Positions 1-7,248 of a DNA stretch of 64,000 nt are shown piece after piece. Each line of letters begins with the position of its first letter. Position 1 is the stretch's first letter. The translations under genes and the position numbers were made by a program. Below the pieces are notes generated by a model. That model had not been told where the DNA came from, made no database searches, and saw nothing but the letters and a program-made list of their open reading frames with translations. Where the stretch lies: positions 1 through 64,000 of the forward strand of contig JAHBWH010000017.1 of the NCBI GenBank assembly GCA_019637115.1, written 5' to 3'. The stretch is from Myxococcales bacterium. GTDB taxonomy: Bacteria > Myxococcota_A > Polyangia > Polyangiales > Houyiibacteriaceae.

Positions 1-1212
1 CCGGAGGAGCCGATACGGCAGTGGGTGTGCTCGCTGCCGTGGTCGTTGCGCTACGCGATGGCCTACGACCGCCGGCTGTGCGCGGACGTGCTCGGGGCGT
101 TCATCCGCGCGCTGACGCGCTCGCTGCGTCGGCGCGCGAAGCGGCACCTGGGCCTACGCAGCGTGGACGAGGCGCAGGTGGGCGCGGTGACCTTCATCCA
201 GCGGAGCGACAGCGCGCTGCGCTTGAACGTCCACTTCCACACGCTGGCGCTCGATGGCGTGTACGTGCGCGATGCGCAGGGCGCGCTTGTCTTCCACGCG
301 CTGCCTCCGCCGAGCGGCGACGAGGTCGCGGAGGTCGCCGCGTGGACCCACGCCGGGCTGCTCGTCGTGCTCGAGCGGCACGGCCGCTCGCTCGAAGGCC
401 CGAGCGACCAGGGCGACACGCTCGTCCACGAGCAGCCCGTCCTCGCGTCCTGCTACGCCGCGTCGGCCGGAGACGTGCAGCTCCTCGGCGCGGCGCCCGG
501 CGCGAAGACCGCCAAGCTCGTCCGCCCCGTGCGCCTCGTCCCCTCGCCGACCGAAGCGCTCGCTGAGGTCGGTGGGGTGAATGTCCACGCCAAGGTCGTG
601 GTGGACGGCCGCGACCGAAAGCGCCTCGAGCGGCTCTGCCGCTACGTCGCCCGACCGCCGCTCAACCAAGAGCGCCTCGAGCTTCACGGCGACGGGCGCG
701 TCCGCCTCGCCTTCAAGGCCGCGTGGAAAGACGGCACCCACGCCGTCTTGCTCGACCCCCTCGACTTCATCGCGAGGCTCTGCGCCCTCGTCCCGCCGCC
801 GCACGTTCGCATCGATTGCGATGCGGACCATCAACGAAGTCACATGCTCCGCTACCACGGCGTCTTCGCCGCGCACTCCTCCGCGCGCGCCGAGGTCGTC
901 CTCGGCCGCGAGCCCGAGCCTCCTCCGCAGCTCCCGCTCTTCGCCCCCGCCGACCTCGCCCCGCTCGCCCCTCCCGCGCCCCAAGCATCCCGCCACCCGT
1001 GGGCCTGGCTCCTACGCCGCGTCTTCGCCGTCGACGTCACCACCTGCCCCGTCCCGGGATGCGGCGGACGCATGCGCCTCGTCGAGATCGCCAAAGGCCC
1101 CGACGACATCGCCCGCGTCCTCGCCAGCGAAGGACCTCTTCGCGCCCGCGCCCCCCCACGACGCTCCGTTCCTGCGCCTCGTCCAGGGCAGTTGTGCCTC
1201 GTCTTCGGCTGA
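1..1212 (+). CDS. IS91-family (HUH) transposase, 5' end cut by the window edge
   Basis: The frame is open from base 1, so the true start and the usual N-terminal zinc-binding part lie outside the window. The visible part has the IS91-type core: a His-Phe-His (HUH) metal motif at about residues 78-80, candidate catalytic tyrosines downstream in CRYVARPP and RYHGVFA, and a C-terminal Cys-rich finger (TCPVPGCGGRMRLVE). It ends normally in QLCLVFG, so the 3' end looks intact. IS91 elements move by single-strand rolling-circle replication. I found no terminal oriIS or terIS sequence. The element borders the accessory genes that follow and may have helped bring them in. Confidence 0.85.
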   Translation, partial: PEEPIRQWVCSLPWSLRYAMAYDRRLCADVLGAFIRALTRSLRRRAKRHLGLRSVDEAQVGAVTFIQRSDSALRLNVHFHTLALDGVYVRDAQGALVFHALPPPSGDEVAEVAAWTHAGLLVVLERHGRSLEGPSDQGDTLVHEQPVLASCYAASAGDVQLLGAAPGAKTAKLVRPVRLVPSPTEALAEVGGVNVHAKVVVDGRDRKRLERLCRYVARPPLNQERLELHGDGRVRLAFKAAWKDGTHAVLLDPLDFIARLCALVPPPHVRIDCDADHQRSHMLRYHGVFAAHSSARAEVVLGREPEPPPQLPLFAPADLAPLAPPAPQASRHPWAWLLRRVFAVDVTTCPVPGCGGRMRLVEIAKGPDDIARVLASEGPLRARAPPRRSVPAPRPGQLCLVFG

Positions 1213-1374
1213 GCACCCTCCGCTGCGATGTACCGCTCCGTCTTCTGGGGCCCCGATCGCGCGTCTCACGAGGACTACGCGGGGGTTTCGCGGGGGGCCG
1301 CTTTACCGCGCCCTCGCCGTCGTCGTGAGCCTGCCTCACCGCACCTCGCGAGCAGCTTCTCGAGCCGAGCCCGG

Positions 1375-1404
1375 TTGATTTCGGCAGTTCGGAAGTCCTA
1401 TCCT
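1375..1404 (+). promoter_or_regulatory. Candidate sigma-70-like promoter for the XRE operon
   Basis: TTGATT at 1375-1380 and TATCCT at 1399-1404 are separated by 18 bp, in a locally AT-richer stretch just upstream of the XRE regulator. The predicted start of transcription would lie about 25 bases before the ATG at 1435. This is a hand-spotted consensus match only. Confidence 0.3.
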
Positions 1405-1434
1405 CCGGCGCACGTCAACACATTCGCGTCACTT

Positions 1435-1854
1435 ATGACCGTTGCAGAAATGACTAGCCACACGCAGCGTCGGGTGATGAGCACGATCGGCGAGCGCATC
1501 GCGGGCGCCCGTGATGCTGCGAACCTCACGCAGGAAGAGCTTGCCCGTCGCCTGAAGGTGGGAACCAAGTCGGTGTGGCTATGGGAGAAGGACCAGTCGG
1601 CCCCTCGCTCGGAGACGCTTCAGCAGCTCGCCAAGGTTCTGGCTCTGGACGTGGGGTGGCTACTGACGGGAGTTGGGTCGGGTGATCGGAACACCCCCGA
1701 GTCCCACCTCGAGCGGGACGACGATCCCGCCGTCCACGACGAGTTCCTGGCGAAGTTCCTCGCCGACTTCGCGACGGAGTTCTCCCCCGAGGTCATGAAG
1801 ACCCTGCGCACACGGGCGTCTTCGGGGCCGACGGCCAGCGGCCGACGTCCCTGA
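1435..1854 (+). CDS. XRE-family helix-turn-helix regulator
   Basis: A Cro/CI-type HTH covers roughly residues 18-75: GERIAGARDAANLTQEELARRL, a recognition helix around KVGTKSVWLWEKDQSAP, then LQQLAKVLALDVGWLLTG. The C-terminal tail is acidic and then basic, and resembles no domain I know. ATGs at 1435, 1450 and 1477 are all in frame. I use 1435 because it fits the candidate promoter, but 1477 would still keep the whole HTH. The stop overlaps the next start (TGATG). As first gene of a tightly overlapped chain it is probably the autoregulator of that module. Confidence 0.85.
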   Translation: MTVAEMTSHTQRRVMSTIGERIAGARDAANLTQEELARRLKVGTKSVWLWEKDQSAPRSETLQQLAKVLALDVGWLLTGVGSGDRNTPESHLERDDDPAVHDEFLAKFLADFATEFSPEVMKTLRTRASSGPTASGRRP

Positions 1855-1937
1855 TGGGCTACGTGAAGCACCCGCAGCAGCTCGAGGCGGCGTTGGCGGG
1901 GGAGGTTCGGATCGTGTTCGAGCCGGTGAAGAAGTGA
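1854..1937 (+). CDS. 27-residue small ORF between the XRE and membrane-protein genes
   Basis: The ATG overlaps the XRE stop as TGATG, and its own end overlaps the next gene's start as GTGA, so translation of the chain appears coupled. The peptide (MGYVKHPQQLEAALAGEVRI...) is not recognised. The same frame stays open upstream and reads sensibly (GVFGADGQRPTSL before the Met). It may therefore be the displaced C-terminus of the regulator, after a frameshift, rather than a separate peptide. Confidence 0.45.
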   Translation: MGYVKHPQQLEAALAGEVRIVFEPVKK

Positions 1938-2587
1938 GCGGCGGCCCGTACCGAACGAAGACATCCGACTTTCAGGAGGTGGTATACCGCCTGGAAAAAG
2001 CGAACCTCAAATGGGACGTGTTCGCAGCGGCAAGGGCTTGTGACGATTGGCTAGATCTACTGAAGCTAACGAGGGAAGCGGAAGATCACCATCCAGCCGA
2101 ACTTGTTCAGCGTCTGGACGATGCGCTCGACACGGCTATGGAGGTGGCCTCGGAGCTTCGGGTCGGGTTCTTGGCTCGCACGCTCGGGGCGGTGATGCTG
2201 GGTGCGGCGCTCACGCTTACCCTCACGGCGCTTTCGGTCCCATGGGTCCCATACGTTGGCGGCGCCTCTACCTTAGCACTCAGCCTCTGGCAGCTATGGA
2301 ACCATCGAAGAGACCAGGCCGCCACAAAGATTGGCGCGCTGCGCACCGCGATCGACCGAGCACAAACGAAGAAAGTGGCTGGTGTGCTGGACGAGCTCCA
2401 GGAGCAGCGCCGCCTTTCCGAACAGAGATATTCAGAGGCGGAAGACCTCACAACGAAGCTTGAGAAGCTTCACAAGCTCATGCGGGTCCGCGTTGGTCTG
2501 GCTGAGGACGACCCCTTGTTTGATGTCGTTGACGCCATGGATCGAGCGTTCCATGCTGAGGAAGACGAGGAGCCGAACGACTCATGA
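1934..2587 (+). CDS. Hypothetical membrane protein with a C-terminal coiled coil
   Basis: 217 aa, GTG start overlapping the preceding ORF. There is a soluble N-terminal region of about 75 residues, then a hairpin of two hydrophobic segments at about residues 76-113 (TLGAVMLGAALTLTLTALSV and VGGASTLALSLWQL). A charged, helical, coiled-coil-like stretch follows to about residue 185 (many Glu, Lys, Arg and Gln), then an acidic tail. Codon use is less GC-extreme than in neighbours, which suggests acquisition. The gene ends in ATGA overlap with the next one. No known family was recognised. The arrangement (regulator plus small membrane proteins) resembles accessory modules of unknown function. Confidence 0.7.
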   Translation: MSGGPYRTKTSDFQEVVYRLEKANLKWDVFAAARACDDWLDLLKLTREAEDHHPAELVQRLDDALDTAMEVASELRVGFLARTLGAVMLGAALTLTLTALSVPWVPYVGGASTLALSLWQLWNHRRDQAATKIGALRTAIDRAQTKKVAGVLDELQEQRRLSEQRYSEAEDLTTKLEKLHKLMRVRVGLAEDDPLFDVVDAMDRAFHAEEDEEPNDS

Positions 2588-2805
2588 GATTCATCGGCCT
2601 GGTCCTGATCGTGTTTGCGGCCGCAGGGGTACTGGCCCTGTCGATGCTCCTGAAGGGAACGCCTCACGAGTCCATTGTCACCCATCTTCTGTTCGCGGGC
2701 CTTGGCGTCTTGCTGGGTCTTGAGTTGGGGGCTGGGCGCCGCGCCAAGATCGCGCGAGAGCGGGCAGAAGCCCGCCGCCAGCGACGCCAGTCAACAGCCG
2801 CCTGA
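2584..2805 (+). CDS. Small two-helix membrane protein
   Basis: 73 aa, overlapping the upstream gene by four bases (ATGA). It has two hydrophobic helices, about residues 4-23 and 33-51, and a very basic C-terminal tail rich in Arg and Ala, probably cytoplasmic. No family recognised. It is the last gene of the XRE-led chain and its 3' end overlaps the convergent ImmA-like gene by 15 bp. Confidence 0.65.
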   Translation: MRFIGLVLIVFAAAGVLALSMLLKGTPHESIVTHLLFAGLGVLLGLELGAGRRAKIARERAEARRQRRQSTAA

Positions 2806-3312
2806 GTCAATCAGGTCGCCCCTACCTGACCGGCCACACCCCGCTTCGCTCCTCGCCACGCCCCGGCACTGCCGCCCCACCACGCCAGCGCACCGGCCCT
2901 CGGGCATCCACGACGGTCCCGCAGGCCTCGACGGCTTCCACGGGCGCACCGCGATCATCCACGTGACCCAGTGCCGCTCGATGATCGGCTCGAGGTCCCA
3001 CGCGTGGGCGTGCAGCTCCCGCACGAGGGTGCGCCGGGGCAGCAGGAGCGCGGCGCCGATGGTGCTGGCAGTCCGCTCGCAGGACCGGTCCAACCCGCCC
3101 CTGGCGGCCAGCACGTGCCCAAGCTCGTGGGCGAGCTGCCAACGGGCCGCGATGGGTCGCGCGCGCGCCCGGAGCCACACGACGTCCCCGGCGCTGTAGG
3201 TGCGCCCCGGCGTCGGGATGATCCTGACACCGCAGGCAGCCGCGAGCTCCTCGAGCTCGACGACATCCCCTACTCGGACGTGCGCCCAGCGCCTGCCGCG
3301 CGATTCCTTCAA
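2791..3312 (-). CDS. ImmA/IrrE-like metallopeptidase, C-terminus possibly frameshifted
   Basis: The zinc-peptidase motif LAHELGHVLAA (HExxH) and a downstream Glu in ERTASTIGAALLLP match the ImmA/IrrE (DUF955) fold. Members cleave XRE-type repressors in mobile elements or stress responses. No ATG is available: I use TTG at 3312, and the frame is open for about 16 more codons upstream with plausible sequence (PIWIPPR). After about residue 115 the protein becomes Arg/Gly/Cys-rich and unlike the family. A neighbouring frame there reads VEAVEACGTVVDARGPVRW, which looks more natural. The gene may be broken by a one-base indel. It faces the XRE operon tail-to-tail. Confidence 0.6.
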   Translation of the reverse strand: MKESRGRRWAHVRVGDVVELEELAAACGVRIIPTPGRTYSAGDVVWLRARARPIAARWQLAHELGHVLAARGGLDRSCERTASTIGAALLLPRRTLVRELHAHAWDLEPIIERHWVTWMIAVRPWKPSRPAGPSWMPEGRCAGVVGRQCRGVARSEAGCGRSGRGDLIDSGGC

Positions 3313-3369
3313 CCTCGGCGGAATCCAGATCGGATGTGATCCACGCAGGTGTGACGATCAGCCCCGGCC

Positions 3370-3627
3370 TCAGTCGTAGGCGCTGCCGCGCGGGCGAACG
3401 CGCAGGATGAGGACCACGCACCGCCCGTCGTGGATCTCGTAGAGCACCCGGTACCCGCCAACGCGAATCCGCCACACACCTGGCTGCGACTTTACGGGCC
3501 GGGCATCGGGCGGGCGCGGCTCGCTCGCGAGCTCGGCGACGGCCGCGTTGATACGGGTGCGCAGCGTGGCGTCCAGGCGGTCCAGGTCTTTCTGTGCCTG
3601 CCTCGTCCACTCGATGCGATACGTCAC
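3370..3627 (-). CDS. RelE/ParE-family toxin
   Basis: 85 aa with the compact RelE/ParE pattern: YRIEWTRQAQKDLDRLD at the N-terminus, a central helix pair, and the C-terminal strand block VWRIRVGGYRVLYEIHDGRCVVLILRV. RelE members cut mRNA on the ribosome and ParE members poison gyrase; sequence alone does not decide which. The GTG start overlaps the upstream gene's stop (GTGA), so the toxin is translationally coupled to it, as expected in a toxin-antitoxin operon. The upstream protein is not a recognisable antitoxin. Confidence 0.85.
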   Translation of the reverse strand: MTYRIEWTRQAQKDLDRLDATLRTRINAAVAELASEPRPPDARPVKSQPGVWRIRVGGYRVLYEIHDGRCVVLILRVRPRGSAYD

Positions 3628-4100
3628 GCGGGGTCGGCCTCGATCGCCACGACCTCACGATCGTGGTCGGTCATCTTGGCGAGCGCGATTACGTCAACGA
3701 CCTGCTCCAGCGTCTCCTCGATCTCCTCGAGCAGAACCACGACCCGGCCCATGAGGGGCCGCAGCTCCTCGAACCCAGGCCGCACAGCGGTCGTGTCGAA
3801 GCGGTCTCTCGCGTACTGGGCGATCACGGCGACCATCGGCAGAGCCTGTTGCACCAGCGCCCCACCAGCTCGGAGCGAGTCGGCTCGCCACGCCTCGTCC
3901 GAGACCCCGTCGCGGAGCCGCAGACCCTCTTCGAGACCTTCGATCGTCTCAACAAGGGCCGCATGAACACGCTCGAGGTCTGGAGCCTTGGCACGATCGA
4001 GCTCGCGCATCGCGAAGAGCCCGCGCGCCAGCGCCTCGCCAGGAAGGTTTAGGGGCAGCGTCACCCCATGATCGTGCATCCCAGTGGAGCGGTTGTCCAT
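3624..4100 (-). CDS. Unrecognised protein coupled to the RelE/ParE toxin (possible antitoxin)
   Basis: 158 aa from the ATG at 4100, which overlaps the preceding stop as TGATG; a GTG two codons earlier is also possible. It is mostly helical and acidic, with HAALVETIEGLEEGLRL and VVLLEEIEETLEQVVDVIALAK as candidate amphipathic helices. No ribbon-helix-helix, AbrB, Phd or HTH signature is visible, and it is longer than usual RelB/ParD antitoxins. Position and overlap with the toxin are the only reasons to suspect neutralisation; the C-terminal helical end would be the likely toxin-binding part. Function unknown. Confidence 0.55.
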   Translation of the reverse strand: MDNRSTGMHDHGVTLPLNLPGEALARGLFAMRELDRAKAPDLERVHAALVETIEGLEEGLRLRDGVSDEAWRADSLRAGGALVQQALPMVAVIAQYARDRFDTTAVRPGFEELRPLMGRVVVLLEEIEETLEQVVDVIALAKMTDHDREVVAIEADPA

Positions 4101-4387
4101 CAGCACCCGCCAACCTCGACCCTCGCGTCCTCAGCGACGCATGCTTCGGAGCGGCAGAGTTGCTGCTCGACAAGGTGGACCCGCGCCATCCGGCCGGTCT
4201 CGGGGTCGACCTCGACGCAGCCCAGGTCGAACCGGAGCCGAGAAGGGCCGCAGACGTCACCGTCCGTCGGAGGCCGGGTGCACTCCCGCTCGACGCGTGT
4301 CGCCCCCTCGAGGCGATGCTGGGTGCCCTGGGTGGTGCACGGGTCGGTGAAGTCGCACGCGGACCACGGGGAGACCACACGGATCAC
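4100..4387 (-). CDS. Cys-containing hypothetical protein, start uncertain
   Basis: 95 aa from a GTG at 4387. The frame remains open about 34 codons further upstream without an ATG, with plausible sequence (DRALDAVLARLAEHHADVDGS). The protein has eight cysteines and ends in EVGGC. Its stop is fused to the next ATG as TGATG, which argues that it is translated and belongs to the toxin operon. No signal peptide or known domain was seen. It may be the 3' part of a decayed longer gene. Confidence 0.4.
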   Translation of the reverse strand: MIRVVSPWSACDFTDPCTTQGTQHRLEGATRVERECTRPPTDGDVCGPSRLRFDLGCVEVDPETGRMARVHLVEQQLCRSEACVAEDARVEVGGC

Positions 4388-4812
4388 CGAACCGTCGACG
4401 TCCGCGTGGTGCTCGGCCAGCCGCGCCAGGACCGCGTCGAGGGCGCGGTCCGGCTCGGTCGAGGAGGAGCGCGGGTGAGGGTGCTTCGGTCACGGGCGAG
4501 GGGGCCGTAGCGTAGACGGGAAAGGGCGTCCGCGCCGCCCGGATGGGGCCGTGGCCGAGCGGCGGCTCGCCGGGCCGCGGCGCTCCATTTCGGCGCAGCT
4601 CGGACGTCGAAGCACGCAGTGAATCAGGCTCGGGCTGGCAGGCGATGAGGTCTTATCGGTCGGCGACCCGTGGCTCGGATCCCCGAACCGCGCAGGGGCA
4701 GCTCGGGTTGGTGCTCCCGCCGTTGCGCGCGGCCTCAGCAACCACGGAGTGGGGCGAGCGCGTCGTCGCGCTGGTCGGGCGGACCTCGCGCGGGTAGGGT
4801 CGCGCCTACGCC
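4388..4812. other. Gene-poor stretch upstream of the reverse-transcriptase-like gene
   Basis: Contains only the open but start-less extension of the Cys-containing ORF on the minus strand (to about 4488) and noise ORFs. No structured RNA, retron-like msr/msd or clear promoter could be identified by eye. The promoters of the flanking divergent genes must lie here. Confidence 0.5.
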
Positions 4813-7197
4813 ATGCAAGACGATGCCACCGCGATCCGCGCCTTCATCGCGCAGCGGAAGCTGGGCGAGCTCAAGCGATATCGGGCCCGCTTGTTCGCCG
4901 AGTACGACGCCGTCGAGGCGGCCGCCTCGGCGGCGTCCACGCCCGTCGAGCGGCTGCGCGCGCTCTACGACGGATTGCGATCCATTCAGGTGAGCGGTCA
5001 GGCCATCCACCCGGAGGTCAGGAATCTCGACGCGGTGCTCTTCGGCGCCGACGACGAGGCGCAGCTCGCGCTCGTGGCGCAGTGGATCGAGCGCCTCGAG
5101 GCCATCGTCCGGCAAGGGCGGGCCCGGGCCGACGCCATCACGCTCTTCGGAGGTTTGCTTGGCGAGCGGCTCGACGCGGACCGGAGCACGCCGACCTCCG
5201 GCGACGCTGTCGCCGAGGGACTCGCGATCGCCGGCTCCGACGGCCCGCCCGTCGACCTTCCCGCCGTCGTGCGGCGGCTCGAAGCGTCGCTCGGGGAGGC
5301 GGAGCTCGCACGCGCGCGGGCCATGGTCGCCGAGCACAGCGCGAGGAGCCTCGAGCCGAGCGCGGCCGGCGACGTGGCGTCGCTCCTCGGCCGTCTGGCG
5401 GCGCGACGAGAGCTGCCTCGGGCGACGCGCGACCTGCTGCGAGGCCTCGCGGCCTCGGACCCGGAGAAGGGACCGTCCGCCCTCGCCAAGGAGCTCGGCG
5501 CCGCCCTCACGCTGGCGTGGGAGGACCTTGACGCGTGGCGGCCGGCGCCCATCGCGCTCACGCCGAGCTGGGCGCGGACGCGGTGGCGGGTGGCGCCCCG
5601 GATGCGGATCGTCGATCTCGTCCTGACGGAGCTCATCGGCGAGGCCGTGGACGACATCGTCACCCGGGTCGGGGGGCACGCACGCGTCAACCGCCTTGCG
5701 CGCTCGCGGCGTCTGATCGAGCTGAGCGCGCCCGAGGTCATCATCGCCAACGAGCGCCGCATGCTGGACCAGACGAGCGACCTGCGCGGGCTGAGCCGTC
5801 CCTTCTTCTGGCGCGGCGGCGAGAGGCCGCCCGAGGGTGCCAGCCCGCTCGAGGCCTTCGACGCGGCGGGGCCGATCGGGCGCCGGCGCATGGGAGCGCT
5901 GCTCTCGATCGCGAGCGGCGCGCTGGACGGCGAGTACGAGGGCTACGGCGACGGAGACACCGCCATCGCGCAGGCCTTCGCGCTCGTCGGCGCCGAGCTC
6001 GCCCTCGCGCGCGCGCTCCGGCCCGCGGAGCCAGCCGTCGTGATCAAGACCGACCTGCGCCACTTCTTCCCAGCGATGCCCCACGCGCTGGCGCTCGGCC
6101 TCTTGCGTTGGCTCGGCACGGACCCGCGGCTGGTCGACGCCGTCGAGCGCGTGTTGTCTGCGCCCCTGGGCCCGGCCGAGGAGGTGCCGCGTCGCGGGAT
6201 GCCGCTTCGGCTCGGGCTCTCGCGCGCGCTCGGCTCGCTGGTCATGGCAGCCCTGGTCGGCTCCGTGCGCGCGGCGGCGGACGTCATCGCCGTCGACCTC
6301 GTCGACGACCTCGTCTTGATCGCGCGCTCGAACGAGGAGGCGGTGGCGGCGTGGGAGGCCCTCCGGGCGTTCGTCTCGGACGCGGGTTTGGAGCTCAACG
6401 AGGACAAGACCGGCAGCGTCTGCGTGGGTGGCGAGCGCGATCCGCGGCTCCCGCTCGGTCCGGTGCGATGGGGCATGCTCGAGCTCGACGCGTCGGGCGG
6501 CTGGCGGCTCGACGACCAAGCCATCGATGGCTTCGCCGAGATCAGCCGCGCGCGGATCGAAGCGCATGGCGCGCTGCTCGATCGCGTCGCCATGTACGGT
6601 GAGCAGCTTCGGTATCTGTCGACCTGGCTGGCGCCGGCGGCCGACCTCGGCCCGGACCACGGCGAGGCGGTGCAGCGCGCGGTCGCGCGCTTCGACGCGA
6701 TGTCGTTCGGCGGCGGGCAGGTGGGCCTTCGGGCGATGCTGCGGGCGGAGCTCTCCTCTCGCTTCCTCGACGGCGACGCGCTCGGGCTGCCGGACGCCTG
6801 GCTTCACTGGCCGATCACCGCCGGAGGGTTGGGCGTGCCTCACTCCGGGACGGAGCTCGCATCCGTGCGCGCCGCGCGCGCCGCCCGAGAGCCGGTGCCG
6901 CGGCCGGCCGCACCGCCGAGCGAGCGCGATCCGGACTGGGCGGCGTGGTACCAGCACCGCCTCGAGCTGGTCGAGCCGGTCGAACCCGAGGAGACCCCCG
7001 AGGGCGCGGCGCTCGTGGAGCGCTTCATCGCCCGCGGCGCCAAGGTGCGCGGCGAGCCGCAGGACGATCTCGCGCCGGTCTGGCGGTGGGTGCTGGCGAC
7101 CTTCGGGCCGAGCATCCTGACGCACTTCGGGACCTTCGACTTCCTCCGTTCGGATCTCGTGCCGCTCGACGTGATTCGGAGCGGTGGCCCAGGCTGA
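4813..7197 (+). CDS. Stand-alone reverse-transcriptase-like protein with LVDD active site
   Basis: 794 aa. The C-terminal half has RT palm motifs in order: motif A with Asp414 in VIKTDLRHFFP; motif B around residues 461-478, RGMPLRLGLSRALGSLVM, with Gln of the usual PQG replaced; motif C LVDD at 496-499 (Asp498, Asp499), where YxDD is usual; and motif D with Lys532 in LNEDKTG. Both catalytic Asp pairs are kept, so activity is possible. The first 400 residues are helical and resemble no retron, group II intron or DGR RT. There is no maturase, HNH or protease part. A WPITAGGLG motif lies at 666-674. It most resembles the non-mobile cellular rvt genes (first described mainly from fungi, with rare bacterial members); this link rests on memory of family features. 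No partner gene is adjacent. Confidence 0.75.
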   Translation: MQDDATAIRAFIAQRKLGELKRYRARLFAEYDAVEAAASAASTPVERLRALYDGLRSIQVSGQAIHPEVRNLDAVLFGADDEAQLALVAQWIERLEAIVRQGRARADAITLFGGLLGERLDADRSTPTSGDAVAEGLAIAGSDGPPVDLPAVVRRLEASLGEAELARARAMVAEHSARSLEPSAAGDVASLLGRLAARRELPRATRDLLRGLAASDPEKGPSALAKELGAALTLAWEDLDAWRPAPIALTPSWARTRWRVAPRMRIVDLVLTELIGEAVDDIVTRVGGHARVNRLARSRRLIELSAPEVIIANERRMLDQTSDLRGLSRPFFWRGGERPPEGASPLEAFDAAGPIGRRRMGALLSIASGALDGEYEGYGDGDTAIAQAFALVGAELALARALRPAEPAVVIKTDLRHFFPAMPHALALGLLRWLGTDPRLVDAVERVLSAPLGPAEEVPRRGMPLRLGLSRALGSLVMAALVGSVRAAADVIAVDLVDDLVLIARSNEEAVAAWEALRAFVSDAGLELNEDKTGSVCVGGERDPRLPLGPVRWGMLELDASGGWRLDDQAIDGFAEISRARIEAHGALLDRVAMYGEQLRYLSTWLAPAADLGPDHGEAVQRAVARFDAMSFGGGQVGLRAMLRAELSSRFLDGDALGLPDAWLHWPITAGGLGVPHSGTELASVRAARAAREPVPRPAAPPSERDPDWAAWYQHRLELVEPVEPEETPEGAALVERFIARGAKVRGEPQDDLAPVWRWVLATFGPSILTHFGTFDFLRSDLVPLDVIRSGGPG

Positions 7198-7248
7198 GCG
7201 AGCCGACGGGCGCGGGTCGAGACGTGGCGCTACGGCCGCCGCCGCGCG

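Noticed and set aside
4388-4812. Retron-like ncRNA upstream of the reverse-transcriptase-like gene
   Set aside because: No inverted repeat pair or branching-G context resembling msr/msd could be found by eye, and the RT type does not fit retrons.
4735-7125. A 796-codon minus-strand frame opposite the reverse-transcriptase-like gene
   Set aside because: The plus-strand frame has ordered RT motifs; the opposite frame has none and shows typical shadow composition.
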